Source: JAQVXR01 sp050945755
Lineage (GTDB): Bacteria; Bacillota; Dehalobacteriia; Dehalobacteriales; Dehalobacteriaceae
Direction of reading: 5' to 3'
NCBI GenBank assembly: GCA_050945755.1
Contig: JBMNTN010000046.1
Location: 1 to 15,736 of the forward strand
DNA length: 15,736 nt
The position numbers and the translations under genes are program-made. This document shows, in pieces, positions 1-8,393 of this stretch (the first letter of the stretch is position 1; the number at the start of each line of letters is the position of its first letter). The notes under the pieces were generated by a model. It did not search any database. It was not told the DNA's origin and saw only the letters and a program-made list of their open reading frames with translations.

Positions 1-73
1 AGCCACCTGTGTCAAGAAAGAATTAAAGAATAATAATCCAAAATAAATTTTCAAGATAACGGAGGTATGCAAA

Positions 74-712
74 ATGGAATGTGTTGAAAAATTAGTCCAG
101 GCCGTCATGGAAGGTGACGATGATGTTGCTGCAGAGGTTGCCCAAGAAGTAGTAGAAAAAGTGGAAGACCTACAGCCGGTAGTGGCCAAATTGACAGAAG
201 CCATGCGAGAACTGGGAAAGAAATTTGAGACATTTGAAATTTTTCTGCCGGAAATGATGTGCTCTTCCGATGCCATGACAGCGGCGATGGATGTATTTGG
301 GCCGAAGCTGGGGGCAAGCGGGGCCGGCAAGAAAAAAGGTGTTGTGGTAATCGGCGGTGCTCCCGGAGATATGCACGAAATCGGCAAGAATATTGTATCT
401 ACCGTGCTCCGGTCTGACGGCTATGAAGTAGCCGATTTAGGGCGTGATGTGGCAGTCCTTGATTTTGTCAAGAAAGCTCAGGAATTAAATGCTGATATTA
501 TTGCTGTTTCCGCATTAATGACCACAACCATGCCGGGCGCAAAGGAAGTAATCCGGATCCTCGTTGAGCAAGGATTGAGAGAGAAATATAAAGTGATTGT
601 CGGTGGTGCGCCCACCAACGGGAAGTGGGCTCAGGAAATCGGAGCAGACGGCTGGGCGGAGAATTCTACCGATGCTGTGACATTATGCAATAATTTAATG
701 GGGGTAGAATAG
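74..712 (+). CDS. Corrinoid (cobalamin-binding) methyl-carrier protein, MtmC/MtbC/MttC type
   Basis: This 212-residue protein is the corrinoid shuttle for the methyltransferase encoded directly after it: the cobalt accepts a methyl group and hands it to a second methyltransferase. Residues about 1-80 match the helical cap domain of methyltransferase-associated B12 proteins. Residues about 87-210 are the Rossmann-like B12 domain. The lower-ligand motif DxHxxG is D99-M-H101-E-I-G104, with H101 the expected cobalt ligand. The supporting motifs SALMTTT (146-152) and VGGAP (176-180) are present. The length is normal for the family. The ATG has a GGAGG 8 nt upstream. The stop is TAG, and the next gene starts 2 nt later, so the two are co-transcribed. 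MtmC, MtbC, MttC and MtgC homologues cannot be told apart by eye; the partner gene suggests an MtmC-like role. Confidence 0.93.
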   Translation: MECVEKLVQAVMEGDDDVAAEVAQEVVEKVEDLQPVVAKLTEAMRELGKKFETFEIFLPEMMCSSDAMTAAMDVFGPKLGASGAGKKKGVVVIGGAPGDMHEIGKNIVSTVLRSDGYEVADLGRDVAVLDFVKKAQELNADIIAVSALMTTTMPGAKEVIRILVEQGLREKYKVIVGGAPTNGKWAQEIGADGWAENSTDAVTLCNNLMGVE

Positions 713-714
713 AA

Positions 715-2091
715 ATGGCATACAGACTGTGGGAAATGATGGAGAGGGCAACTACCGGCCCTTTTATGGAAGAAAAGAAATTTATCACAAAACTGATGAT
801 TCCCAAGATGCGGGAAGTAATCAAAAAATATGAAATCAAATATGATCCCAAGAACCCTGTTCCGGCTGATGACAGTTTGGCGGACAGAGTATGGCAGGCG
901 GCAGTGGATTTCTTTTTGGAAGTAGGGACATATAACCAGAATACCCACCGGGTGATGAAGTTTACGGAAGCAGAACTGAAAGAAGCTTTATTTGCCGCAC
1001 CGGATCAATATCTTGTCGGAGCCAATCAGGATCAGCGCGTGTTTGGACATAGAGATGTGGAAGATAGAAAGCGGCCCTTTATCATTATGAGCCCGGATAT
1101 TACTTATGATGAGGAATACTTTCTTTCGGCGTGCATTGCTTATTTAAAAGAACCCTTATTAGATGGGATTTGTTCGCCGCTATTAGGTAAGTTTATGGGA
1201 ATGGACTTGATTTCTCATCATCCCATCGAACTTGGTGGCTGTTTGCATCATGCCATGGAATTAAGGGAAGCAGCACGGCTGGTGGGAAGACCGGATGTGT
1301 TTTTTGTTGCCGTCGGTACGGCGGAATCAGACATGGCCCAGATTGCGGTGAGCAACAAAGAGTGGGGCGTGAGACCCGGGGATGGCCGATTGGTGGGTTC
1401 CATTACGGAAATGATGACTAACAATGCCATGCTCAATAAAGCCACTCATTACCAGCAGTTTGGCTGCCTTTCCGGATGCTTGAGCGGTGCAATTTACGGG
1501 GGCTATGCCGGTGGTGCCGAAGGAACGGCGATTATGCAGACAGCATACCATCTACAGGGACTGATGGTTTACCAAGCACAATTCCAACAGAACTTCCCCT
1601 TCCATTTACAGTATGGGTCGAATACAGGGAGAGAGATGCTCTGGGTGACAAGTGTCTTTTCTCAGGCAGTAGCACGAAACAGCCACTTGGTGCAGGATTC
1701 CAACGGATTTGCTAATGCCGGACCGGGAACTGATATGCTGTTTTATGAAGGTGTTGCTCATGCCATTGCCAGTGTGGTATCGGGCAACAACCTGTGGACC
1801 TTGGCACCTTGTAGAAATAAGGTGCACAATCATGGGACTCCGCTGGAAGCTCGGATGGCGGCAGAGGCTGCCCATGCTGTTGTGGCCCAGGGTATGACCA
1901 GAGCGGAAGCTAATGAAGTTGTTAATCAGCTTTTGGCAAAATATGAAGATATGATTCCCACGGACAATTATGGGAAGCCTTATCATGAGGTATATGATGT
2001 CCAAAAGGCTGTGCCTACTCAAGAGTATCTGGATCAGTTCAACCGGGTGAAAGAGGAAATTGCCAAGATGGGTGTTAATTTTCTCTGGTAG
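715..2091 (+). CDS. MtmB-family corrinoid methyltransferase lacking pyrrolysine
   Basis: The 458-residue product has the same length as archaeal monomethylamine:corrinoid methyltransferase MtmB and, from memory, aligns with it end to end. Shared landmarks are the NTHR segment (76-79), GRP (191-193), GGYAGG (262-267), GSNTGRE (301-307), AGPGTDM (335-341) and an EARM segment near 378-381. In MtmB an amber codon after GRP encodes pyrrolysine 202. Here the frame is open throughout and gapless alignment puts V198 there. Residues next to pyrrolysine in MtmB (Glu229, Glu259, Gln333, Tyr335) appear as R225/L226, L256, N330 and F332. It presumably methylates the corrinoid protein encoded 2 nt upstream, but from a different methyl donor, by analogy with the non-pyrrolysine MttB homologues MtgB, MtpB and MtcB. 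The substrate is unknown. The stop is TAG, followed by a terminator. Confidence 0.88.
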   Translation: MAYRLWEMMERATTGPFMEEKKFITKLMIPKMREVIKKYEIKYDPKNPVPADDSLADRVWQAAVDFFLEVGTYNQNTHRVMKFTEAELKEALFAAPDQYLVGANQDQRVFGHRDVEDRKRPFIIMSPDITYDEEYFLSACIAYLKEPLLDGICSPLLGKFMGMDLISHHPIELGGCLHHAMELREAARLVGRPDVFFVAVGTAESDMAQIAVSNKEWGVRPGDGRLVGSITEMMTNNAMLNKATHYQQFGCLSGCLSGAIYGGYAGGAEGTAIMQTAYHLQGLMVYQAQFQQNFPFHLQYGSNTGREMLWVTSVFSQAVARNSHLVQDSNGFANAGPGTDMLFYEGVAHAIASVVSGNNLWTLAPCRNKVHNHGTPLEARMAAEAAHAVVAQGMTRAEANEVVNQLLAKYEDMIPTDNYGKPYHEVYDVQKAVPTQEYLDQFNRVKEEIAKMGVNFLW

Positions 2092-2144
2092 GTGAACAAT
2101 TTTATAAAGGAATACTTAAATAAATTAAGCATGATTTTAAGAAG

Positions 2145-2188
2145 CAGGTTTTTCACCGGTTATTATCGGCGAAAGACCTGTTTTTTTT
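2145..2188 (+). terminator. Rho-independent terminator of the methyltransferase unit
   Basis: A 14-bp stem pairs 2145-2158 with 2167-2180 (two G-U pairs, 8-nt loop) and is followed by eight T residues at 2181-2188. It lies 53 nt past the methyltransferase stop and separates that unit from the glutamate mutase operon. Confidence 0.93.
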
Positions 2189-2234
2189 AAAGAACTACAA
2201 AAAAGGTGATAAATAAGGGAAAAAAGCTCGTAAT

Positions 2235-2262
2235 TTGAATGTAAAAAATTTACAACTATTAT
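2235..2262 (+). promoter_or_regulatory. Sigma-A type promoter for the glutamate mutase operon
   Basis: TTGAAT (2235-2240) and TATTAT (2257-2262) are separated by 16 nt in an AT-rich stretch after the upstream terminator. Transcription would start near 2270, giving a leader of about 200 nt before glmS. The boxes are seen in the sequence; their use is inferred. Confidence 0.55.
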
Positions 2263-2269
2263 AAAAACT

Positions 2270-2476
2270 AGAAGGAAACTATGTGGAGACAGAGAATAAC
2301 TTGCTAAGCCCATTAGGGGTGGTGATGCAGAGAAAGTGGAAAGCAGAAAGCAGAAAGTATAAAGAGGAGGGCTTGCACCACAGCTAACCGAGGTGTTTTG
2401 GTCCTTTTTGCATTATTTGGCTTTTGCTGAGGTGCCTTAGTTTGCTGCCGAGTGCTAATAGAAAGGAGGGTGAAAA
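2270..2476 (+). promoter_or_regulatory. Long 5' leader of the glutamate mutase operon, possible structured RNA
   Basis: No convincing gene lies between the upstream terminator and glmS. The strand at 2369-2381 can pair with two earlier segments: GGGCTT (2369-2374) with AAGCCC (2306-2311), and CACCAC (2376-2381) with GTGGTG (2319-2324). The two helices cross, so they would form a pseudoknot or exclude each other. Between them lies a purine-rich tract with a short GCAGAAA-type repeat (about 2342-2357). No cobalamin, lysine, glycine or T-box consensus is visible. No terminator-like hairpin with a T-run precedes glmS, so any control would more likely act on translation. Confidence 0.35.
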
Positions 2477-2893
2477 TTGAAAAAGAAGACCCTGGTATTA
2501 GGGGTAATTGGAGCGGATGTGCATGCCGTAGGGAATAAAATACTGGACCATGCCTTGACTTTAGCCGGGTTTCATATAGTAAATATCGGGGTGATGGTTT
2601 CTCAGGAGGATTTTATCAATGCTGCGGTGGAAACGGCAGCAGACGCAATTTTAGTATCTTCATTATATGGCCATGGAGAAATTGACTGCCGGGGGCTGCG
2701 GGAGAAATGTGATGAAGCAGGTTTGGAACATGTGCGCCTATATGTGGGAGGAAATTTAGTGGTGGGTAAAACTTCGTTTGAGGATGTGGAGGAAAAATTT
2801 AAGAAGATGGGATTTTGGCGGGTTTACCCGCCCGGAACTTTGCCGGAGACGGCAGTGGCTGATTTAAAAAAGGACTTGGGAGTGGACGAATAA
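2477..2893 (+). CDS. glmS: Glutamate (methylaspartate) mutase, small sigma subunit
   Basis: This is the 138-residue B12-binding subunit of AdoCbl-dependent glutamate mutase (EC 5.4.99.1). Together with GlmE it interconverts L-glutamate and (2S,3S)-3-methylaspartate. The DxHxxG motif is D14-V-H16-A-V-G19; H16 is the cobalt ligand, at the same position as in clostridial GlmS. Further B12-domain motifs are SSLYGHGE (61-68) and YVGGNLVVG (about 90-98). Length matches the family (about 137 residues). The start is TTG, placed 6 nt after a strong AGGAGG; a nearby GTG is out of frame. glmL follows after 1 nt. The symbol is shared with the unrelated glucosamine-6-phosphate synthase; other names are mutS and mamA. 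Confidence 0.96.
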   Translation: MKKKTLVLGVIGADVHAVGNKILDHALTLAGFHIVNIGVMVSQEDFINAAVETAADAILVSSLYGHGEIDCRGLREKCDEAGLEHVRLYVGGNLVVGKTSFEDVEEKFKKMGFWRVYPPGTLPETAVADLKKDLGVDE

Positions 2894-2894
2894 A

Positions 2895-4283
2895 ATGCAG
2901 GCTGTGTTGTTGATTGATTTTGGGAGTACGTTCACTAAAGTCACCGTTGTGGATTTAGACAGCGAATCGGTCTTAGGAACGGGACGGGCGTTTACTACTG
3001 TTCGAACCGACATAAATGAGGGGTTGAAAGAGGCTTTAGAGAATCTGAAGAAAACGGTGGGAACCATTGATTTTCAGCATCGGTACGCCTGCAGCAGTGC
3101 TGCGGGAGGATTGAAAATGATTGCGGTCGGCCTGGTCCCTGAGTTAACCGCTGAAGCGGCAAAAAGAGCTGCTTTAAGTGCCGGAGCCAAAGTGATGAAG
3201 GTTTACTCCTATGAATTAAGCAGCGCAGAAGCAGAAGAAATTTGCTTTCTCTCTCCAGACATCCTGTTATTGACCGGGGGAACTGACGGAGGAAACCAGA
3301 AGGTAATTCTTCACAATGCCCGGTTAATTGCCGGGGTTGCCGGAGAGTTTCCGGTAATTGTCGCAGGCAATAAATCTATATCTGAAGATGTTGCCGCTAT
3401 TCTTTGCGCAGCCGGTAAAGATGTAAGGGTTTGCGAAAATGTTATGCCGTCATTTAATGTGTTAAATATTGAACCTGCTCGGGACGTGATTAGAAACCTG
3501 TTTCTGGAAAGAATTATTCGAGCAAAAGGTTTAAGCAAAATAAAAAGCATTATTGAAGGGATTATCATGCCAACACCTTCGGCAGTGCTGGAAGCAGCCC
3601 ATTGTTTGGCAGTAGGAACGGAAGAAGAGGAAGGGTTAGGAGAGCTTTTAGTTGTGGATGTAGGAGGAGCGACCACTGATGTTCATTCCATTGCTCACGG
3701 CCTCCCAACCAAGACCGGGGTAATGTTAAAGGGGCTGCCGGAACCTTATATTAAAAGAACTGTGGAAGGAGACTTAGGTGTACGCTGGAGTGTTCTTTCT
3801 CTTCTTGAGGCGGGGGAGAGGGAGTGGGTTACAAAACAAGCAGGTTTAACAATGGAGGAGATAGCTGAGTACACAAATAAGATTGCCCAAAACCCGGAAC
3901 TGCTTCCCAAACAGGATGAAAAGGTAGGCTTAATTGATCATGGTTTAGCCTCACTGGCGGTAAAAATTGCAGTTAAAAGGCATACCGGTACTATCGAAAA
4001 TATTTATACTCCTTTTGGAGCAGCTTACCTGCAAAAAGGAAAAGATTTAAGTGATATCCAGGCGGTAATTGGCACCGGAGGGCCCCTGATATATGGTATG
4101 AGGCGGCGGGATGCGTTAGCTCAGGCACTGTATGATGAGACAGAACCAACTTCATTAAGGCCATACCGTCCTGCTTTAATGGTGGATAGGCTTTATATTA
4201 TGTCAGCAATGGGGCTTTTAGCAGAAAGGCACCCGACAACTGCACTTCGGATTATGAAAAAGGAATTGGAAGTCTTGAAATAG
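2895..4283 (+). CDS. glmL: Glutamate mutase accessory protein GlmL (MutL), ASKHA-family ATPase
   Basis: This 462-residue protein has the actin/Hsp70/sugar-kinase ATPase fold found between the two mutase subunit genes in glutamate-fermenting clostridia. Nucleotide-binding signatures are DFGSTFTK (8-15), TGGTDGG (127-133), VVDVGGATTDVHS (253-265) and IGTGGP (392-397). Its role is not firmly established; it is usually thought to help assemble or reactivate the AdoCbl enzyme. It starts 1 nt after the glmS stop and ends 14 nt before glmE, so it is translated with both subunits. It is unrelated to the DNA mismatch protein MutL. The stop is TAG. Confidence 0.94.
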   Translation: MQAVLLIDFGSTFTKVTVVDLDSESVLGTGRAFTTVRTDINEGLKEALENLKKTVGTIDFQHRYACSSAAGGLKMIAVGLVPELTAEAAKRAALSAGAKVMKVYSYELSSAEAEEICFLSPDILLLTGGTDGGNQKVILHNARLIAGVAGEFPVIVAGNKSISEDVAAILCAAGKDVRVCENVMPSFNVLNIEPARDVIRNLFLERIIRAKGLSKIKSIIEGIIMPTPSAVLEAAHCLAVGTEEEEGLGELLVVDVGGATTDVHSIAHGLPTKTGVMLKGLPEPYIKRTVEGDLGVRWSVLSLLEAGEREWVTKQAGLTMEEIAEYTNKIAQNPELLPKQDEKVGLIDHGLASLAVKIAVKRHTGTIENIYTPFGAAYLQKGKDLSDIQAVIGTGGPLIYGMRRRDALAQALYDETEPTSLRPYRPALMVDRLYIMSAMGLLAERHPTTALRIMKKELEVLK

Positions 4284-4297
4284 GAGGGCGGTTTTTC

Positions 4298-5749
4298 ATG
4301 GAAGTCACAAATAAAAAAATCTCTGAAGACCTATTCCGGGAGATTCAAAAAGAAGTTTTAGAGCAATGGCCAACCGGAAAGGAAACCAATTTCCTCGAAG
4401 CAGTGGAGTACCACAAAAAGATTCCCGTTCCAAAAGTCTTTGCCCAGAAGTTGACGAAAGCAAAAAAAAGCGGTCAAATCCTGATTCAACCCCGAGCGGG
4501 AGTTGCCCTCGTTAACGAACATATTCGGCTGCTTAAGTATTTGGAAAAAGAAGGGGAAGCAGATCTTTTGCCTACTACTATCGATAGCTATACTAGGCAG
4601 AATAGGTATGAAGAGGCTGAAAACGGCATCAAAGAAAGCTTGAGTGCCGGCAGATCACTTTTAAATGGATTTCCTGCAGTCAACCATGGAATCGAAATGT
4701 GCCGTTTTGTAAATGAGTCAATATCTGTCCCCATTCAGGTCCGGCATGGTACCCCGGATGCCAGGCTCCTTGCGGAGATATCTCTGGCGGGGGGGTTTAC
4801 CGCCTTTGAGGGAGGGGGAATTTCTTATAATATTCCCTACGCCAAAAATGTTCCTCTGGAAAAAACCATTTTTGATTGGCAGTATGTAGATCGGCTGGTA
4901 GGAATGTATGAGGAAGCCGGAATCTCTATTAACAGAGAACCTTTCGGTCCTCTTACCGGTACATTGGTCCCTCCTTGTATTTCTCATTCGGTAGCCATTA
5001 TAGAAAGCCTCTTAGCAGCGGAACAGGGAGTAAAAAATATTACTGTCGGCTATGGCCAGTTGGGTAATTTAATCCAAGATGTAGCGGCTATCCGCACTCT
5101 GGAGCAACTGACGGAAGAATATCTAAAAAAACGGGGGTACGATGATGTCATCGTGACAACTGTACTGCATCAATGGATGGGAGGTTTCCCGCAGGATGAA
5201 GCAAAAGCATATGCCGTTATCTCTTGGGGGTCAGCGGTTGCTGTGTTATCCGGGGCTACCAAAGTAATTGTGAAAAGCCCTCATGAGGCATTTGGAGTGC
5301 CTACCAAAGAAGCTAATGCCCAGGGTCTGAAAACCACAAAACAATTAATTTCCATGCTAAAGGATCAACGTCTACCCCAAATCAGGGAATTGGAAGAAGA
5401 AATGAATATTATTGCGGCTGAGACCAGGTGTATTTTAGATAGAACCATAGAACTTGGCAATGGAGATGTTGCCCAAGGAGTGATTCGGGCTTTTCAAGCC
5501 GGAGTAATTGATGTTCCTTTTGCACCCAGCGGGTATACATTGGGAAAAATCCTGCCTGCCCGTGATAATAACGGCGCCGTGCGCATGCTGGACTGCGGTA
5601 ATTTGCCTATTTCAAAGGAACTGGTTGATTTTAACCGGGAGAAAATTTCTGAGAGAGCTCGTTGGGAAAAACGCCAGGCCAGTTTTCAAATGGTTATTGA
5701 TGATATTTATGCCATATCTAAGGGCCGTTTAGTCGGAAGGCCAAAATAA
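4298..5749 (+). CDS. glmE: Glutamate (methylaspartate) mutase, catalytic epsilon subunit
   Basis: This is the 483-residue TIM-barrel catalytic subunit of glutamate mutase, the same length as the structurally known Clostridium cochlearium GlmE. The substrate-binding residues fall at the same numbers as in that enzyme: the arginine claw R66 (in QPRAG), R100 (in SYTR) and R149 (in VRHGTPDAR), plus E171 (in AFEGGG) and Y181 (in NIPYAK). This implies a functional mutase. The ATG lies 8 nt after a GGAGGGCGG ribosome-binding site. The ammonia-lyase gene follows 12 nt downstream, so product and next enzyme are encoded side by side. Confidence 0.97.
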   Translation: MEVTNKKISEDLFREIQKEVLEQWPTGKETNFLEAVEYHKKIPVPKVFAQKLTKAKKSGQILIQPRAGVALVNEHIRLLKYLEKEGEADLLPTTIDSYTRQNRYEEAENGIKESLSAGRSLLNGFPAVNHGIEMCRFVNESISVPIQVRHGTPDARLLAEISLAGGFTAFEGGGISYNIPYAKNVPLEKTIFDWQYVDRLVGMYEEAGISINREPFGPLTGTLVPPCISHSVAIIESLLAAEQGVKNITVGYGQLGNLIQDVAAIRTLEQLTEEYLKKRGYDDVIVTTVLHQWMGGFPQDEAKAYAVISWGSAVAVLSGATKVIVKSPHEAFGVPTKEANAQGLKTTKQLISMLKDQRLPQIRELEEEMNIIAAETRCILDRTIELGNGDVAQGVIRAFQAGVIDVPFAPSGYTLGKILPARDNNGAVRMLDCGNLPISKELVDFNREKISERARWEKRQASFQMVIDDIYAISKGRLVGRPK

Positions 5750-5761
5750 GGAGGCAGGCGA

Positions 5762-7006
5762 ATGAAAATTGTCGGATTGACCTGTGCCAGGGGATTGACC
5801 GGATTCTTTTTTGATGATCAAAGAGCAATCAAAAAAGGTGCGGTGGCAGACGGAGCAGTATACCGGGGATGCCCGATAACACCGGGGTTTCAATCAGTAA
5901 GGCAACCTGGAGAAGCAATTTCCGTGCTGCTTTTACTGGAGGATGGGCAGGTGGCCTATGGGGACTGTGCGGCAGTTCAGTACTCAGGGGCTGGGGGCAG
6001 GGATCCTTTGTTTCTATCAGCAGAATTTATACCCTTTATTGAAAGGGAAATAAAGCCGCTTCTGGTTGGGCGGGAACTGTCTTCTTTCCGTGAGACGGCC
6101 AAGGAAATTGATAATCTGGAGGATGAGAAGGGGCAGCGCATCCATACTGCTCTTCGTTACGGTATTACCCAAGCTGTTTTGGACGGGGTGGCTAAAAGCA
6201 GGAAAATGCTGATGGCGGAGGTAGTGGCTGATGAGTATCAGACAGAGGTTTCGGATAAAGAAATCCCCATATTTGTCCAATCAGGAGATGAGAGATATTC
6301 CAATGCCGATAAAATGATGCTTAAGCGGGCTCCGGTTCTTCCCCATGGGCTTATTAATAACGTCCCCACAAAATTAGGTGAAAGAGGAGAAAAACTTCTT
6401 GAATATCTGTCCTGGCTTGTTAAAAGAATTCGCATGCTGGTCCCTGACCAGGAGTATCAACCGGTACTGCATATTGATGTGTACGGGACGCTTGGATTAG
6501 CATTTAACAATAATTGGGAAAAGATAATCTGCTATTTTAGGGAATTGGAAAAGATATCTCACCCGTTCAAACTGCGCATTGAAGGTCCTGTCGATATGGA
6601 GGACAGAGAAAGGCAGGTGACGGCGTTAAGAGAGTTGACTGAACTGGTCAATGAGAACGGCATACAGGTAGAGATTGTGGCAGATGAGTGGTGTAACACC
6701 CTCGCTGATATTAAGTATTTTGCCGATCACAGGGCGGGTCATATGGTGCAGATTAAAACGCCGGATCTGGGCGGCATTCACAATGTAGTTGAGGCAACTC
6801 TTTACTGCAAGGAAAAGGGAATAGGAACCTACCAGGGAGGAACCTGTAACGAAACAGACCGTTCGGCTCAGGTATGTGTCCATCTTGCGATGGCTGCTCA
6901 ACCTGACCAAATGTTAGCTAAACCTGGGATGGGTGTAGACGAAGGCTTGATGATAGTTTACAACGAGATGCAGCGAATCCTGGCACTGAGGAAAGGTAAA
7001 AAATAG
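5762..7006 (+). CDS. mal: Methylaspartate ammonia-lyase (3-methylaspartase)
   Basis: This 414-residue enolase-superfamily enzyme (EC 4.3.1.2) eliminates ammonia from 3-methylaspartate to give mesaconate. It is one residue longer than the Clostridium tetanomorphum enzyme, and the active-site residues sit one position later: H195 (in PHGLIN), Mg ligands D239 (in HIDVYG), E274 (in IEGP) and D308 (in ADEW), Q330, and the catalytic base K332 (in QIKTPDLGG). The C-terminal QGGTCNETD segment (358-366) is also conserved. It starts 12 nt after glmE behind AAGGAGG and ends in TAG. It supplies the second step of the pathway encoded here. Confidence 0.97.
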   Translation: MKIVGLTCARGLTGFFFDDQRAIKKGAVADGAVYRGCPITPGFQSVRQPGEAISVLLLLEDGQVAYGDCAAVQYSGAGGRDPLFLSAEFIPFIEREIKPLLVGRELSSFRETAKEIDNLEDEKGQRIHTALRYGITQAVLDGVAKSRKMLMAEVVADEYQTEVSDKEIPIFVQSGDERYSNADKMMLKRAPVLPHGLINNVPTKLGERGEKLLEYLSWLVKRIRMLVPDQEYQPVLHIDVYGTLGLAFNNNWEKIICYFRELEKISHPFKLRIEGPVDMEDRERQVTALRELTELVNENGIQVEIVADEWCNTLADIKYFADHRAGHMVQIKTPDLGGIHNVVEATLYCKEKGIGTYQGGTCNETDRSAQVCVHLAMAAQPDQMLAKPGMGVDEGLMIVYNEMQRILALRKGKK

Positions 7007-7023
7007 GCTAAGGAGGAGTTCCG

Positions 7024-8388
7024 ATGGAAGAATTGCGTGTGTTATCTCCCACCGCCATTTTAGGGTATGGTTTCCCCCTTTCTTCCTTTCAAGAAGGAAT
7101 GAAAAGGCATCCTCATGTGATAGCAGTTGATGCCGGGTCAACTGATCCCGGGCCGTATTACTTGGGGGCTGGGGTGGCTTTTACCGACCGTAATGCGGTA
7201 AAACGTGACCTAGAAATCATGATTACAGCAGCTTTGGAAGAAGGAATTCCTGTATTAATTGGTACGGCAGGGGGGAGCGGCGCTGCGCCCCACCTGGAAT
7301 GGAATGTGGACATTATCCGAGAAATTGCCCGGGAAAAGAACCTGAAGTTTAAAATGGCGGTAATCTCCGGTGAGATTTCCAAAGAACTGGTGCTGCAAAA
7401 AATGGCGGAAGGCAAGCTTAGTCCCCTTCATCCTGCCCCGGAATTGACCCGGGATGAACTGGAGCAGGCGGTATGTATTGTTGGTCAGATGGGGATAGAA
7501 CCTTTTATCAAGGCATTAGAGGCGGAGGCTCAGGTAATTGTTGCCGGCAGGGCATATGATCCGGTTGTCTTTGCCGCTCTTGCTGTTAAGAGGGGTTACG
7601 ATTACGGATTGGCAATCCACATGGGAAAAATTTTGGAATGTGCCAGCATTGCCGCTACTCCGGGAAGCGGGAGTGATTGTATGTTTGGCACACTGGGGGA
7701 CGGGTATTTCCTTGTTGAGCCCCTTAATCCGATGCGGAAAGCCACTACCCTGTCCGTTGCCGCCCATACCCTCTATGAAAAGACCAATCCTTATATTCTT
7801 CCCGGTCCCGGAGGAGTATTAGATTTAACCGAGACGAGGTTTGAGCAGTTGACCGACCGGGTGGTGAAAGTGACAGGGAGCAAGTTTATTCCCGGTGAAA
7901 AGTATACCATCAAGCTGGAAGGGGTTAAAAAAATCGGCTGCCGAACCATATCTATTGCCGGTGTACGGGATCCTGTAATGATCGGTCAGATTGATGAGGT
8001 TATCCGCGGGGTAAAAGAAAGGGTGGAGGACAACTTTAAAGCGGCCGGATGGGATTATTATTTAGACTTCAAAGTTTATGGTAGAGATGGGGTAATGAGG
8101 ACGCTGGAACCGGAACAGAAAATAAAAGGGCATGAAATCGGCATAGTCATTGAAGCAGTAGCGCCGGATCAGGCTACGGCAAATACTATTTGCAGTTTTG
8201 CCCGCTCAACGATGCTCCATTACGGCTACCCGGGACGAATTGCCACAGCCGGGAATCTGGCATTTCCCTATTCACCTTCCGATTTAAAAGCCGGTGAAGT
8301 ATATACATTTAATATATATCATTTAATTGAAGTGGATGATCCGGCAGAGCTGTTTCCTGTCCAAACAGAAATAGTGATGGGAGGGTAA
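7024..8388 (+). CDS. AtuA-family (DUF1446) protein, function unknown
   Basis: This 454-residue protein belongs to the acyclic-terpene-utilisation AtuA/DUF1446 family. Visible conserved segments are DAGSTDPGP (36-44), GTAGGSGAAPH (80-90), AGRAYDP (174-180) and HMGKILECAS (199-208). Larger members of the family run to about 590 residues and carry a small ferredoxin-fold domain at the C-terminus. Here that part is absent, and a separate DUF4387 gene follows 5 nt downstream, so the two probably form a split pair. An AAGGAGG ribosome-binding site precedes the ATG. Its position after mutase and ammonia-lyase suggests a role in mesaconate or methylaspartate metabolism, perhaps as a hydratase or lyase. 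That is inference; no biochemical function is firmly known to me. Confidence 0.85.
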   Translation: MEELRVLSPTAILGYGFPLSSFQEGMKRHPHVIAVDAGSTDPGPYYLGAGVAFTDRNAVKRDLEIMITAALEEGIPVLIGTAGGSGAAPHLEWNVDIIREIAREKNLKFKMAVISGEISKELVLQKMAEGKLSPLHPAPELTRDELEQAVCIVGQMGIEPFIKALEAEAQVIVAGRAYDPVVFAALAVKRGYDYGLAIHMGKILECASIAATPGSGSDCMFGTLGDGYFLVEPLNPMRKATTLSVAAHTLYEKTNPYILPGPGGVLDLTETRFEQLTDRVVKVTGSKFIPGEKYTIKLEGVKKIGCRTISIAGVRDPVMIGQIDEVIRGVKERVEDNFKAAGWDYYLDFKVYGRDGVMRTLEPEQKIKGHEIGIVIEAVAPDQATANTICSFARSTMLHYGYPGRIATAGNLAFPYSPSDLKAGEVYTFNIYHLIEVDDPAELFPVQTEIVMGG

Positions 8389-8393
8389 AAAGC

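Noticed and set aside
2..46. Possible C-terminal end of an upstream gene (14 codons to TAA at 44-46)
   Set aside because: Too short to identify, and the other frames also stay open briefly; not supportable as a gene.
2342..2357. Short GCAGAAA-type repeat as a CRISPR-like or mobile element signature
   Set aside because: The repeats are contiguous 8-bp units in a purine-rich tract with no spacers; simple sequence is the better explanation.
2281..2476. Cobalamin riboswitch before the AdoCbl-dependent mutase
   Set aside because: The B12 box and the conserved core segments of the cobalamin aptamer are not visible.
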